Source: Streptomyces sp. JJ66
Lineage (GTDB): Bacteria; Actinomycetota; Actinomycetes; Streptomycetales; Streptomycetaceae
NCBI RefSeq assembly: GCF_019303495.1
Contig: NZ_JAEVFI010000001.1
Location: 1 to 64,000 of the forward strand
DNA length: 64,000 nucleotides
Reading direction: 5' to 3'
Shown: piece after piece, positions 41,075-49,441 of the stretch
Layout of the letters: each line of letters begins with the position of its first letter
Position numbering within the stretch: the first letter of the stretch is position 1
Translations under genes and position numbers: made by a program
The notes under the pieces: model-generated
Databases searched by the model: none
What the model saw: the letters and a program-made list of their open reading frames with translations, nothing else
Told to the model about the DNA's origin: nothing

Positions 41075-43486
41075 TCAGCGGCGCCTGGGCAGCGCCAGCT
41101 CGAACCACACGGTCTTACCCCGCGCGGTGCGGTTCGTACCCCATCGGTGGGCGATCCGGCTCACCACGCGCAGTCCGCGTCCCGCGTCGGCGTCCGGCGG
41201 GATGTTCAGCAGCTGCGGCAGTTCGGGGTCCTCGTCCCACACCTCGCACAGCAGCGCGTCGGTACGCACCAGACGCAGCTCGACGCGGTCACCGCGGGCG
41301 TGCTGTACCGCGTTGGCGACCAGCTCGCTCACCAGCAGCTCGGCGCTCTCCCGCACCGGCAGCGCCCACGCCGCGAGCTGTCGCCCCACCAGCTCCCGGG
41401 CCCGGGCGGCCGCGCGCGGCTGGGCGTCCAGCTCCCAGCGGGCGACATCCTCGGCCGTGATCCCGTTGAGCCGGGCCATCAGCAGCGCCACGTCGTCCCG
41501 TCGGCCGCCGGGTGCGGAGGAGCTGGCGGCGGCCAGCGAGCGGATGATGGTGTCGCAGGCGTCGTCCATGGACGCGGCCGGGTGCGCGGCGTACTCGCAC
41601 AGCGCGGCCAGCCCGGCGCCGATGTCCTGGCCGCGTACCTCCACCAGGCCGTCGGTGCACATCACCAGCCGGTCGCCGGGCGCGACGGGGACGACGGCGG
41701 TCTCGAACGGCACGTCGCCCACGCCGATGGGCGCGCCGGTGGGCAGGTCGAGCAGTTCGCTGGTGCCGTCGGCGGCGTGCACGAGCACCGGCGGGATGTG
41801 ACCGGCGTTGGCGATGTGCAGGCAGGAGCCGATCGGGTCATAGACGGCGTACAGGCAGGTGGCGAGGTAGGTGTCGCCGAGCCGCTGGGCGAGGTCATCC
41901 AGGGAGCGCAGAAGCTGGGCGGGTTCGAGGTCGAGCCCGGCCATGGTCTGCACGGCGGTGCGCAGCTGTCCCATCATGGCGGCGGAGTTCAGCCCGTGAC
42001 CCATGACGTCGCCGACGACGAGCGCGGTGCGGGAGCCGGGGAGCTGCACGGTGTCGAACCAGTCGCCGCCGACCCGGCCGAGCCGGGTGCCCGGCAGGTA
42101 CCGGGTGGCGGTGTCGCAGCCGGGCATGCGCGGCGCGATGCGCGGCAGCATGCTGTCCTGGAGGGTGTCGGCGACATTCTCCTGCAGCGTGTACATGCGC
42201 GCGTTGTCCAGCACGAGCCCGGCGCGGGCGGCGAGTTCGGCGCCGGTGACGCGGTCCATGTCGTTGAACTCGACGCGTCCGGCGTGCCGCAGCAGGATCA
42301 TGAAACCGAGCACGACGTGACGGGCCTTCAGCGGCACGACCAGCATCGAGCGGCCGGTGATCAGCGGCCGGATGTCGCGCTTGTCGAACTGCGAGGCGAT
42401 GGCGTGGCCCATCTCCTCGGTGATGGGCGGCACGAGCACCGGCTCGCCGCTGGTCATGCACTGGAAGAACGGGGTGTGGGCCGGGAAGGGCATGGACTCG
42501 CCGACGGGCACGACATCGTCCCAGCGGCCGGGTTCGTCGGTGTGCTCCACCGCCACCCGGTGCCACATGGTGGTGGTGTCCGGCACGCCGTCCGGGAAGC
42601 CCTCTCCGGCGACGACCTGCTCGCGCAGGTAGGTACCGGCCACGTCGGTGAAGCGCGGGACGACGGCGGCGCTGACCTCCTCGATGGTGCGGGCCAGGTC
42701 GAGCGAGGTGCCGATGCGCGAGCTGACCTCGTTGAGGAACTCCAGGCGCTCGCGGACGGCGGCGTACTCCAGGTCCGACTCCAGCTCGGCGGCGGCCGCG
42801 GCGGCCGCGGTGGCGTCAAGGTCGGTCTCGGCGGCGGCCCGCAGCAGGCGTTCGCGCCGCTCCACGCGCCGGGGCACGCCCCAGTCGGGGGTGACGGGCA
42901 CCCGTTCCTGCTGGCTGATCTCCAGGACGGGGTAGCCGAGTTCGAGCACCTGGGAGGCGACGCGGGCGCTCTCCTGCGGGCTCATGCTGGGCAGGATCTC
43001 CGGCAGGCGGCGGGCGAGCGTGTCCGCGCCGGGGAAGTCGGTGTGCTGGGCGAGGCCCGGGGCGATGCGCTCGCCGAGGTCGCGCCCGCCCGGGTCCTCG
43101 CGGGTGGCGCCGGGTTCACGCAGGGCGCCTATGCCGGTGGCGAGGACGAGCAGGCGTTCCGGGCCGGGGCCGACGAGTGGGTAGGCCCACCACAGCACGT
43201 CCTCACTGCCGCTCCCCTCGGTGCCCCGGGCCCGGCCCGTCGTGGCGTAGCCGGTGGCGTAGGACGCGTCGTCGCGCAGCCCGGCCTCCCAGCCGGGATC
43301 GCCGAAGGCGCCGGAGACCGGGAGGAGTTCGACCGCCGGGCGGCCCACCGCCTCCGCGCGGGTGGCGCCGAAGAGCTTGCGGGCGCCAGTGCTCCAGTGC
43401 GAGACGCGGCCCGCCCCGTCGATCACCACGACGGCGAGTGGCACGCGCCCGGTGTGCCCGGGGACTGCCGGCTGCTGGTGCTCCAT
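41075..43486 (-). CDS. SpoIIE-family PP2C phosphatase with PAS, GAF and HATPase modules
   Basis: An 803-residue signalling protein. A PAS domain lies at about 10-110 (VPLAVVVIDGAGRVSHWSTG), a linker helix and a GAF domain at about 260-440 (FLNEVSSRIGTSLDLARTIE), a PP2C/SpoIIE domain at about 460-680 (GGDWFDTVQLPG, VVGDVMGHGLNSA, RLVMCTDGLVEVRGQDIGAG) and a serine-kinase-type HATPase at about 690-803 (ELLVSELVANAVQHARG, GRGLRVVSRIAHRWG). Such proteins act on STAS anti-anti-sigma factors and control SigB-like or developmental sigma factors in Streptomyces. Having both phosphatase and kinase-like domains makes it a bifunctional switch. ATG 43486 begins right before the PAS domain. Confidence 0.92.
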   Translation of the reverse strand: MEHQQPAVPGHTGRVPLAVVVIDGAGRVSHWSTGARKLFGATRAEAVGRPAVELLPVSGAFGDPGWEAGLRDDASYATGYATTGRARGTEGSGSEDVLWWAYPLVGPGPERLLVLATGIGALREPGATREDPGGRDLGERIAPGLAQHTDFPGADTLARRLPEILPSMSPQESARVASQVLELGYPVLEISQQERVPVTPDWGVPRRVERRERLLRAAAETDLDATAAAAAAAELESDLEYAAVRERLEFLNEVSSRIGTSLDLARTIEEVSAAVVPRFTDVAGTYLREQVVAGEGFPDGVPDTTTMWHRVAVEHTDEPGRWDDVVPVGESMPFPAHTPFFQCMTSGEPVLVPPITEEMGHAIASQFDKRDIRPLITGRSMLVVPLKARHVVLGFMILLRHAGRVEFNDMDRVTGAELAARAGLVLDNARMYTLQENVADTLQDSMLPRIAPRMPGCDTATRYLPGTRLGRVGGDWFDTVQLPGSRTALVVGDVMGHGLNSAAMMGQLRTAVQTMAGLDLEPAQLLRSLDDLAQRLGDTYLATCLYAVYDPIGSCLHIANAGHIPPVLVHAADGTSELLDLPTGAPIGVGDVPFETAVVPVAPGDRLVMCTDGLVEVRGQDIGAGLAALCEYAAHPAASMDDACDTIIRSLAAASSSAPGGRRDDVALLMARLNGITAEDVARWELDAQPRAAARARELVGRQLAAWALPVRESAELLVSELVANAVQHARGDRVELRLVRTDALLCEVWDEDPELPQLLNIPPDADAGRGLRVVSRIAHRWGTNRTARGKTVWFELALPRRR

Positions 43487-43602
43487 GCGCTGCGGGTCTC
43501 CTTCCAGGGGTGCCCGGTTCCCACCGTAGGGTCGCGCGGGGGTTCGCGCCGCACGTTCGCGGGAAAAGGGGCGCACGCCCGGCACACGTGAGTGACTTGG
43601 CG

Positions 43603-44448
43603 TCAACTCTTGTGCGCCACACCGCAGTAGAAGGCAACCTCCTCGGCCTCCTCCGGCTCGCCGAACGGCGCTGGCTCTGGACGCCACCGGGAGCAGGAGA
43701 CAACACCGGGCTCCAGCAGGTCCAGCCCGTCGAAGAACCCGGCCACCTGCTCCGGCGTACGCTGGGTCAGCTTCGGGGTGCCCACCGCGTTCCAGAACCG
43801 CACCGCCTCGTCCACGTCCTCGAGCCCGGGACCGGTGATGGTGTGGGACAGCACGAGGTAGCTGCCCGGTGGCATCGCGTCCATCAGCTGGCGCACGACG
43901 CGGTACGCCTCGTCGGTGTCGGCGACGAACATGGCGACGCCGAGCAGCATCACCGCCGTGGGCCGGGACAGGTCGAGCGTCTTGCGCGCCTGGTCGAGGA
44001 TCACCCCGGGGTGGTGGAGGTCGGCGTCGATGTAGTCCGTGGCGCCTTCGGGTGTGCTGGTGAGCAGGGCCCGGGCGTGGGTGAGGACGAGGGGGTCGTT
44101 GTCGACGTAGACGATGCGCGCCTCAGGCGCGACCCGCTGCGCGACCTCGTGGGTGTTGTCCGCGGTGGGCAGCCCGGTGCCGATGTCGAGGAACTGGCGG
44201 ATACCGGCCTCGCCCGCGAGGTGGCGCACCGCGCGCCCGAGGAACGCGCGGTCGGCGCGGGCGTAGTCCAGGATGCCCGGGTGCAGGCGCTTGATCTCGT
44301 CCCCTGTGCCCCGGTCAACCTCGTAGTTGTCCTTGCCGCCCAGCCAGTAGTTCCACATCCGCGCCGAATGCGGCTTGGTGCTGTCGATCGCCGCGTTCGT
44401 GCCGTTCACAGCGCTCGCGGCGGTGGTGCCCGCGGGGTGCTCCGTCAT
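43603..44448 (-). CDS. SAM-dependent methyltransferase, DUF574 family
   Basis: A 281-residue protein of the actinomycete DUF574/Methyltransf_19 family: STKPHSARMWNYWLGGKDNY, EVDRGTGDEIKRLHPGILDY, ARADRAFLGRAVRHLAGEAG, IRQFLDIGTGLPTADNTHEV and VYVDNDPLVLTHARALL. The FLDIGTG motif binds SAM; the substrate of this large family is unknown. Members are very numerous in Streptomyces and are often linked to XRE regulators; one lies 2 kb away. ATG 44448 gives the exact family start. Confidence 0.93.
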   Translation of the reverse strand: MTEHPAGTTAASAVNGTNAAIDSTKPHSARMWNYWLGGKDNYEVDRGTGDEIKRLHPGILDYARADRAFLGRAVRHLAGEAGIRQFLDIGTGLPTADNTHEVAQRVAPEARIVYVDNDPLVLTHARALLTSTPEGATDYIDADLHHPGVILDQARKTLDLSRPTAVMLLGVAMFVADTDEAYRVVRQLMDAMPPGSYLVLSHTITGPGLEDVDEAVRFWNAVGTPKLTQRTPEQVAGFFDGLDLLEPGVVSCSRWRPEPAPFGEPEEAEEVAFYCGVAHKS

Positions 44449-44573
44449 ACCAACTCCCGTTATCGCGCGGCCCAGTGGGCGCCAGCGTACCTCCCGTCGG
44501 CAGGCCACGGGCCTGGTGTTCGAACGCTGGCCGCACCGGGCCGGAGCAGGGCAGCGGGGTGCCCGGGGCGGCG

Positions 44574-45017
44574 TCAGCTCACCGCTGCCGCCAGGCGCGC
44601 CAGCACGTCGTCGTAGATGCGGCCCAGCCCCTTCGGCGCGAACGTGCGCTCGAAGAAGCCGCCGATGCCTCCCGCGCCCTGCCACGTGGTGTGGACAGTG
44701 ACCCGGCTGGTGTCCTGCGCGGAGCCAGGGGTGACCGTCCACGTCGTCACCATGGAGGAGTTGCGGTCGCGCTCGGTGAGGCGGCCCGGTGAGGGCTCCT
44801 CGACGTCGAGCAGGCAGTCGCGCACACGCTTGCTCGTCGCCTGGAGCTTCCAGTGGACGACGGTGCCCGTGCCCTGTCCGCCCTCGCGCACCTCGTACTC
44901 GCTGAAGTGCTCCGGCAGCAGCCGCTCGCGCGTGCTCCGGTAGTCAGCGAGGGCGGCGAAGACACCTTCCGGCGCCGCCGCGATCTCCCGCTCCCTGCTG
45001 ACCTCGACCTGTGCCAT
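44574..45017 (-). CDS. SRPBCC (START-like) family protein
   Basis: A 147-residue protein starting MAQVEVSREREIAAAPEGVF, a polyketide-cyclase/Bet v 1-like fold with the central strands (EYEVREGGQGTGTVVHWKLQ) and a long C-terminal helix (FFERTFAPKGLGRIYDDVLA). It has a hydrophobic pocket for lipids or small ligands; no catalytic residue is identifiable. It is divergent from the radical SAM gene and may share its LexA-controlled promoter region. Confidence 0.85.
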   Translation of the reverse strand: MAQVEVSREREIAAAPEGVFAALADYRSTRERLLPEHFSEYEVREGGQGTGTVVHWKLQATSKRVRDCLLDVEEPSPGRLTERDRNSSMVTTWTVTPGSAQDTSRVTVHTTWQGAGGIGGFFERTFAPKGLGRIYDDVLARLAAAVS

Positions 45018-45104
45018 GCCGTTCCTCCTACGCGATCAGTGCTGCGTGCGCGCCGCCATCCCACCACCGCACGGGCGCGCCGCGCCAATCCGCGTGCGGC
45101 CCGG

Positions 45105-45134
45105 TTGACAGACAGGCGCACGAACGTGTGTTCT
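45105..45134 (+). promoter_or_regulatory. LexA (SOS) box with TTGACA element upstream of the radical SAM gene
   Basis: CGAACGTGTGTTCT at 45121-45134 matches the actinobacterial LexA site CGAAC-N4-GTTCG in nine of ten defined bases. TTGACA (45105-45110) lies just upstream. The operator would cover the spacer and -10 region, 43 bp before the start codon. Confidence 0.7.
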
Positions 45135-45176
45135 ATTTATGGAGATGGGGGTGGTCAGCGACAGGAGGAGGCAGGC

Positions 45177-46205
45177 ATGCGCTGGGAGCACCTGAGCGGA
45201 GACGGTCCGGCGGCGCTGTTCGAGGCGGACGCCGTCACCACGCGCACGTTCGACACCCCGGAGTTCCGTGGGGTCACCTTTCACGAAGTGCGGGCACGTT
45301 CGATTCTCAACCGGGTGCCCGGCGCGTCCCGGATGCCGTTCGACTGGACGGTGAACCCCTACCGTGGCTGCACCCACGCCTGCGTGTACTGCTTCGCCCG
45401 CGCCACGCACAGCTACCTCGACCTGGACACCGGCGTGGGTTTCGACTCCCAGATCGTGGTGAAGACCAATGCCCCCCAGCTGCTGCGCCGCGAGCTGGCG
45501 TCGCCGCGCTGGCGGGGCGAGCACGTGGCCATGGGCACCAACGTGGACTGCTACCAGCGCGCCGAGGGCCGCTACCAGCTGATGCCGGGCATCCTCACCG
45601 CGCTGCGCGATACCGCCAACCCATTCTCCATCCTCACCAAGGGCACGCTGATCCTGCGCGACCTGGACCTGCTGCGCTCGGCAGCGGCGGTGACGGAGGT
45701 CGGGGTGGCCGTCTCCGTCGGCTTCACCGACGAGGAGCTGTGGCGCACGGTCGAGCCGGGCACCCCGGCGCCCGAACGGCGGCTGGAGGCGGTGCGCACA
45801 CTCACCGGAGCCGGTATCGGCACCGGCGTGCTGATGGCCCCGGTGATCCCGTTCCTCAGCGACAGCCCCGCGCAGCTGCGGGCCACCGTGCGGGCCATCG
45901 CCGCCGCTGGCGCCAGCTCGGTCACACCGCTCGCGCTGCACCTGCGCCCAGGCGCGCGGGAGTGGTTCATGGCGTGGCTGGCCCGGCACCACCCGCACCT
46001 GGTGCGGCCGTACGAGGCGCTGTACGCGGACGGGCCGTACGCGCCGAAGTGGTACCAGCGCCGCATCACCGGCCAGGTGCACGAACTGGCGGCCGAGTAC
46101 GGGATCGGCCCGTCCCGCGCCGACGCACCCCGCCGCCTCCAGGCGCATCACCCGCCGCCGCAGGAGGAGCCCGACTCCGCAGGCGTGCAGCTGACGCTGC
46201 TGTAA
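45177..46205 (+). CDS. Rv2578c-family radical SAM protein
   Basis: A 342-residue protein with the cluster motif C65-x3-C69-x2-C72 (GCTHACVYCFAR). Other family text: FDWTVNPYRG, FDSQIVVKTNAPQLLRREL, GTNVDCYQRAEGRYQLMPGI and PFSILTKGTLILRDLDLL. It is related to spore photoproduct lyase (SplB) and is called Rv2578c family after the mycobacterial member, which I recall as belonging to the LexA regulon. A LexA box 43 bp upstream supports a DNA-repair role. [12 protein letters not shown] precedes ATG 45177. The last ten codons (DSAGVQLTLL) are duplicated at 48662. Confidence 0.9.
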   Translation: MRWEHLSGDGPAALFEADAVTTRTFDTPEFRGVTFHEVRARSILNRVPGASRMPFDWTVNPYRGCTHACVYCFARATHSYLDLDTGVGFDSQIVVKTNAPQLLRRELASPRWRGEHVAMGTNVDCYQRAEGRYQLMPGILTALRDTANPFSILTKGTLILRDLDLLRSAAAVTEVGVAVSVGFTDEELWRTVEPGTPAPERRLEAVRTLTGAGIGTGVLMAPVIPFLSDSPAQLRATVRAIAAAGASSVTPLALHLRPGAREWFMAWLARHHPHLVRPYEALYADGPYAPKWYQRRITGQVHELAAEYGIGPSRADAPRRLQAHHPPPQEEPDSAGVQLTLL

Positions 46206-46226
46206 CGGACGACCGGCGACCGTGCG
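46173..46226. repeat. 54-bp direct repeat, left copy (3' end of radical SAM gene)
   Basis: It begins GACTCCGCAGGCGTGC and includes the last 11 codons, including the stop, of the radical SAM gene. The right copy at 48662-48715 matches at 48 of 54 positions without gaps. The two bracket the XRE cassette. Confidence 0.85.
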
Positions 46227-46398
46227 TCCACTCGTGCTCCGCTCGGCTCACCCGGCACGACGCGATTGAGCCCCCGACAGGGGCCAGTTGGCAGCGTCGG
46301 CTCAGCACTGCGGACCCGTTCGCACGGGGGCCGCAGGCACGTACCCCGATGCAGGGCCGGGGGTACTGTTCTGTTGTCGAGGCAGAACGGAGCGCAGT

Positions 46399-47583
46399 AT
46401 GCCCCTGCACACTGACGAGCACACCGGCGCACGTGTCGCGCACGCGCGTAAGGTCCGCCGACTGACCCAGCGAGAACTCGCCGACCTGTCCCACGTCTCG
46501 TACAGCACCATCACGAAGGTGGAGCAGGGCGTCATGCCCGCAAGCCCTTCGGTTATCGGTGCACTGGCGCGTGCCCTGTCCATCCCGGTCGCTGAACTGA
46601 CCGGCCAGCCATACCTCGAAGAACTGCGCCGTGACCAACTGGACGGGCTCATCCAGCCGATCCGTGAAGCGCTGGACGTATACGACCTCGGTCCCGATCC
46701 GGACGTCGCACCTCGGGTGTTGGAGGATGTGGCCCGGGACGCTGAGCAGTTGTGCGCCCTCGTACGCGCCACCGACCTCAAGGCAGTGGCCACGACGCTG
46801 CCGAGCCGCATCCACGAAGCCACGACGGCGGCCCACTCCGATGCCTCAGACCGGTCCTGGCAGGTGCTCGCGTCCACCTACCGGACCGCCTACGACGTGA
46901 CGACGAAGCTCGGTTACCACGACCTGTGCACGGTCGCCCTTGACCGCATGGAGTGGGCGGCACAGCATGCCTCGGACCCGGTGCTCTCCGGGGTGCGTCA
47001 GTACATGCGCGCCCTGGCCTATCTCCGAGCGGGCCAGTACCGAACCGGCAAGCGTCTGGTCAGTCTCGGACTCGCCACGCTGGACGGCGCCCCGAGCAGC
47101 CGGGAGCGCGACGTGGCGTCCGGGCAGCTTCACCTCGGGGCGTCCGTGCTGTGCGCACGCAGTCAGGACGGGGACGCGGCACAGGGGCACCTTGACGAAG
47201 CCGAGCGGATCGTGGCGCGTACCGGCCCTGCTGAGCGCGTGCACTGGCTCGCCTTTGGCCCGACGAACGTCGGCGTGCACCGCGTGGCGGCACTGGCCGA
47301 ACAGGACTTGTACCCCGAAGCCGTCGAGACGGCTTCCACGCTCACGATCCCCGAGAATTGGCCGAAGTCGCGCACCAGCCACCACTACGCCGAGGTCGCC
47401 CGCGCCCAGCTGTGGATGGGCCGCACCGAATCGGCGTTCAAGAGCCTCCAGCACGCACGGAAGGTGGCCCCCCAGCAGACGAAGTACCACCCCTTGGTCC
47501 GGGAGACTTACGCCGGGCTGGAGTCCGCCAAGCGCAGGATGCCGGAGACCTTCTTGAACTTCGGCGCATGGCTGGGCGTATGA
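46399..47583 (+). CDS. XRE-family transcriptional regulator with TPR-like C-terminal domain
   Basis: A 394-residue regulator. The helix-turn-helix is at about 10-66 (ARVAHARKVRRLTQRELADL, SHVSYSTITKVEQGVMPASP). The remaining 320 residues form helical TPR-like repeats, a layout typical of Streptomyces regulators that respond to small molecules or peptides. Codon use is visibly less GC-biased at third positions than in neighbouring genes (for example runs of CTT, GTA, GAA, ATT-type codons), suggesting transfer. It heads a cassette with three small genes, bounded by the 54-bp repeats. Confidence 0.88.
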   Translation: MPLHTDEHTGARVAHARKVRRLTQRELADLSHVSYSTITKVEQGVMPASPSVIGALARALSIPVAELTGQPYLEELRRDQLDGLIQPIREALDVYDLGPDPDVAPRVLEDVARDAEQLCALVRATDLKAVATTLPSRIHEATTAAHSDASDRSWQVLASTYRTAYDVTTKLGYHDLCTVALDRMEWAAQHASDPVLSGVRQYMRALAYLRAGQYRTGKRLVSLGLATLDGAPSSRERDVASGQLHLGASVLCARSQDGDAAQGHLDEAERIVARTGPAERVHWLAFGPTNVGVHRVAALAEQDLYPEAVETASTLTIPENWPKSRTSHHYAEVARAQLWMGRTESAFKSLQHARKVAPQQTKYHPLVRETYAGLESAKRRMPETFLNFGAWLGV

Positions 47584-47657
47584 CTAAGAGTCACCCTTTG
47601 GCCGACGCTATCAGCGAGCCCTGATAGTTTCTGTCTGTGCATGTCGAGAGGCTGTGA

Positions 47658-48020
47658 GTGACAGCACCCCCGCGACCGCGCGACCGGCCCGGGGGCATGG
47701 CCCACGCTTACTGGAGCGTCGACATGATCGAGACTATCCGCCCCTGGTTCGAACCGGTGAGGGGGCTTGCGGTCCCACTGACCAGCCGCCCGCCCTCCGC
47801 CGCGCGCCGTCGTCCTGTCCCGCCGTCGCAGCCGGCACCGAGGCTGTGGGCGTGCCGACCGGGAAACACGATCATCGACTCCGACGCCCGTCCGGTGGTT
47901 CGGCCCCACCTCGTCGCGCACGAGCAGCACCAGCGGCGGCAGGCCCTGGCGTTTGCCCTCGACGGTGTCAACGTCGGCGCCGAGGGTATCCACGGCGGGT
48001 ACGCCGGGAGGTTGGCGTGA
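47658..48020 (+). CDS. Small unknown protein of the XRE cassette (1)
   Basis: About 120 residues from GTG 47658 (GAGAGG 6-12 bases upstream). The recognisable text is MIETIRPWFEPVRG, LWACRPGNTIIDSDARPVVR and LVAHEQHQRRQALAFALDGV. I know no family. An internal ATG at 47697 is an alternative start. The stop overlaps the start of the next gene (GTGA), so the set is translated together. Confidence 0.6.
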   Translation: MTAPPRPRDRPGGMAHAYWSVDMIETIRPWFEPVRGLAVPLTSRPPSAARRRPVPPSQPAPRLWACRPGNTIIDSDARPVVRPHLVAHEQHQRRQALAFALDGVNVGAEGIHGGYAGRLA

Positions 48021-48373
48021 ACGTGCTCACGTGCGGCGCTCACCACCCCGGCGAGCGCTACCGGCCCTTCGGCCACCCCGACCGCTTCCCCTGCACCGAG
48101 CCAGCAGACCATGACGGCCTGCACCGGAACCGGCACGGCGCCGAGTGGGGGCCAGAGCGGCCCGTCAGCGGCCCGCTTGACCCAAACAAGGTCTGCAACC
48201 TGTGCAGGCAGCCCGGTGCGGAGATCATGATTGACCTCTTCGAGCGGAGCAGCGGACCCGCGTTCGCGCACTACGGCTGTAAGGAGTGCGCCCGCTGGTA
48301 CGCGGGGCAGCCTCACTCCCCCGACTGGCTCAAGGCCGAGATGGGTAGGGAGGTGACACCCGATGGATGCTAA
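48017..48373 (+). CDS. Small cysteine/histidine-rich protein of the XRE cassette (2)
   Basis: 118 residues from GTG 48017. It contains CGAHHPGERY, FPCTEPADHDGLHRNRH, then CNLCRQPGAEI and YGCKECARWYAG. The CxxC and CxxC pairs, about 30 residues apart, suggest a zinc ribbon; the earlier Cys/His residues could bind a second metal. It might bind nucleic acid or a protein. Function unknown. It overlaps the next gene by 11 bp. Confidence 0.65.
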   Translation: MNVLTCGAHHPGERYRPFGHPDRFPCTEPADHDGLHRNRHGAEWGPERPVSGPLDPNKVCNLCRQPGAEIMIDLFERSSGPAFAHYGCKECARWYAGQPHSPDWLKAEMGREVTPDGC

Positions 48374-48587
48374 CTGGCGCATTGAAATGATCACCGGGCA
48401 GCCCCTCCGGCTGAGCGAGAACGGGCGCATCATCGTGCCGCTCTGGCTCCTGCGGAACGAACGACACCACGCGGACCTGTCGCTGACGCTGCCTCTGCAC
48501 GAAGCTGAGTCACTGCACGCCCGGCTGTGTCGCCTGCTCGCCACAGCGAACGGCGAACAGACCGAGCAGGTACCACCCTGCCGCTGA
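48363..48587 (+). CDS. Small unknown protein of the XRE cassette (3)
   Basis: 74 residues, MDANWRIEMITGQPLRLSEN, then a hydrophobic PLWLLRNERHHADLSLTLPL and an acidic helix EAESLHARLCRLLATA. It is predicted soluble and alpha/beta. I do not recognise it. It overlaps the preceding gene and is followed by a strong terminator, which ends the cassette. Confidence 0.6.
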   Translation: MDANWRIEMITGQPLRLSENGRIIVPLWLLRNERHHADLSLTLPLHEAESLHARLCRLLATANGEQTEQVPPCR

Positions 48588-48607
48588 GCCCTCAACCCAG
48601 CTCAGCA

Positions 48608-48644
48608 CGTCGCCCGCTTGCCCCCTCGGCGCAAGCGGGCGACG
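48608..48644 (+). terminator. Terminator at the end of the XRE cassette
   Basis: CGTCGCCCGCTTGC (48608-48621) pairs perfectly over 14 bp with 48631-48644; nine-base loop. It lies 20 bp after the third small gene and 18 bp before the right 54-bp repeat. Confidence 0.85.
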
Positions 48645-48661
48645 CTGACGTAACGAGAGTT

Positions 48662-48715
48662 GACTCCGCAGGCGTGCGGCTGAGGCTGCTGTGGCGAACG
48701 ACCGGTGACCGTGCG
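48662..48715. repeat. 54-bp direct repeat, right copy
   Basis: Six mismatches to the left copy at 46173-46226; the TAA stop of the radical SAM gene has become TGG here. It shows no other trace of that gene upstream. Confidence 0.85.
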
Positions 48716-48781
48716 GACCTGGGGGCCGGGCGGAGGGCATATCCGTTGGCGCGGTGCTCGGCCACGGGCCATGCTGTCCCG

Positions 48782-49270
48782 GTGCTGATCAGAGAAGCGA
48801 CCGAAGAGGACTGGCCCGCGATGTGGGCCTTCATGGAAGGCGTCATCCGGGCGGGCGACACCTACACCTACGACCGCGACCTCACCGAGGAGCAGACCCG
48901 CGACTCCTGGCTGGTGCCGCTGCCAGGCCGGGCGTTCGTCGCCGTGGACGACGACGGCAGGATGCTGGGCACCTCAAAGGTGACCCGCAACCACGGGGGC
49001 GGCGGCGCGCACATCGCGAGTGCCAGCTACATGGTGGCCCCGGGCCACCATGGGCGCGGGGTCGGCCGGGCGCTGGGCGAGCACTCGCTTCAGTGGGCCA
49101 GGGCGGCCGGGTTCCGGGCGATGCAGTTCAACGCCGTGGTGGAGACCAACACCCGGGCCGTGGCCCTGTGGCACTCGCTCGGCTTCGCGACCATCGCCAC
49201 GCTGCCGGGCGGGTTCGAGCACCCGGACCAGGGCTTCGTCGGCCTGCACATCATGTATCGGGAATTGTAG
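48782..49270 (+). CDS. GNAT family N-acetyltransferase
   Basis: A 162-residue acetyltransferase starting MLIREATEEDWPAMWAFMEG from GTG 48782. The acetyl-CoA motif is YMVAPGHHGRGVGRALGEHS (R/Q-x-x-G-x-G/A), followed by FNAVVETNTRAVALWHSLGF and GLHIMYREL. It uses acetyl-CoA to acetylate an amine; the substrate is unknown. No ribosome site is clear. The frame is open upstream through the right 54-bp repeat, but that part has no family similarity and is not taken as coding. Confidence 0.88.
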   Translation: MLIREATEEDWPAMWAFMEGVIRAGDTYTYDRDLTEEQTRDSWLVPLPGRAFVAVDDDGRMLGTSKVTRNHGGGGAHIASASYMVAPGHHGRGVGRALGEHSLQWARAAGFRAMQFNAVVETNTRAVALWHSLGFATIATLPGGFEHPDQGFVGLHIMYREL

Positions 49271-49279
49271 AGGCAGCCT

Positions 49280-49308
49280 CCCCCGCGCCGCGCCCGTAGG
49301 CGCGGGGG
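49280..49308 (+). terminator. Hairpin after the GNAT gene
   Basis: CCCCCGCGCC (49280-49289) pairs with GGCGCGGGGG (49299-49308), nine-base loop, 10 bp after the stop. Confidence 0.75.
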
Positions 49309-49407
49309 TACAGGCCGGGGGCGGTCCCGGCGGTGTCCCCGGCCGCGCTCCCCTTGCGCCGTTGGCGGTTCGGGCAGGCTTCTTTGCCGCCTCCCCGCAC
49401 CCGCCTC

Positions 49408-49436
49408 GCATCCGGCGGGTTCGTACCGCCGGATGC
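49408..49436. terminator. Hairpin between convergent GNAT and HEAT-repeat genes
   Basis: GCATCCGGCGG (49408-49418) pairs perfectly with 49426-49436; seven-base loop. It directly follows the HEAT-repeat gene on the minus strand. Confidence 0.8.
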
Positions 49437-49441
49437 GGCCA

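Noticed and set aside
48527..48781. In-frame extension of the GNAT protein through the right 54-bp repeat
   Set aside because: Tempting because the repeat is in the same frame as the radical SAM tail, but it has no ribosome site and no GNAT similarity before 48782.
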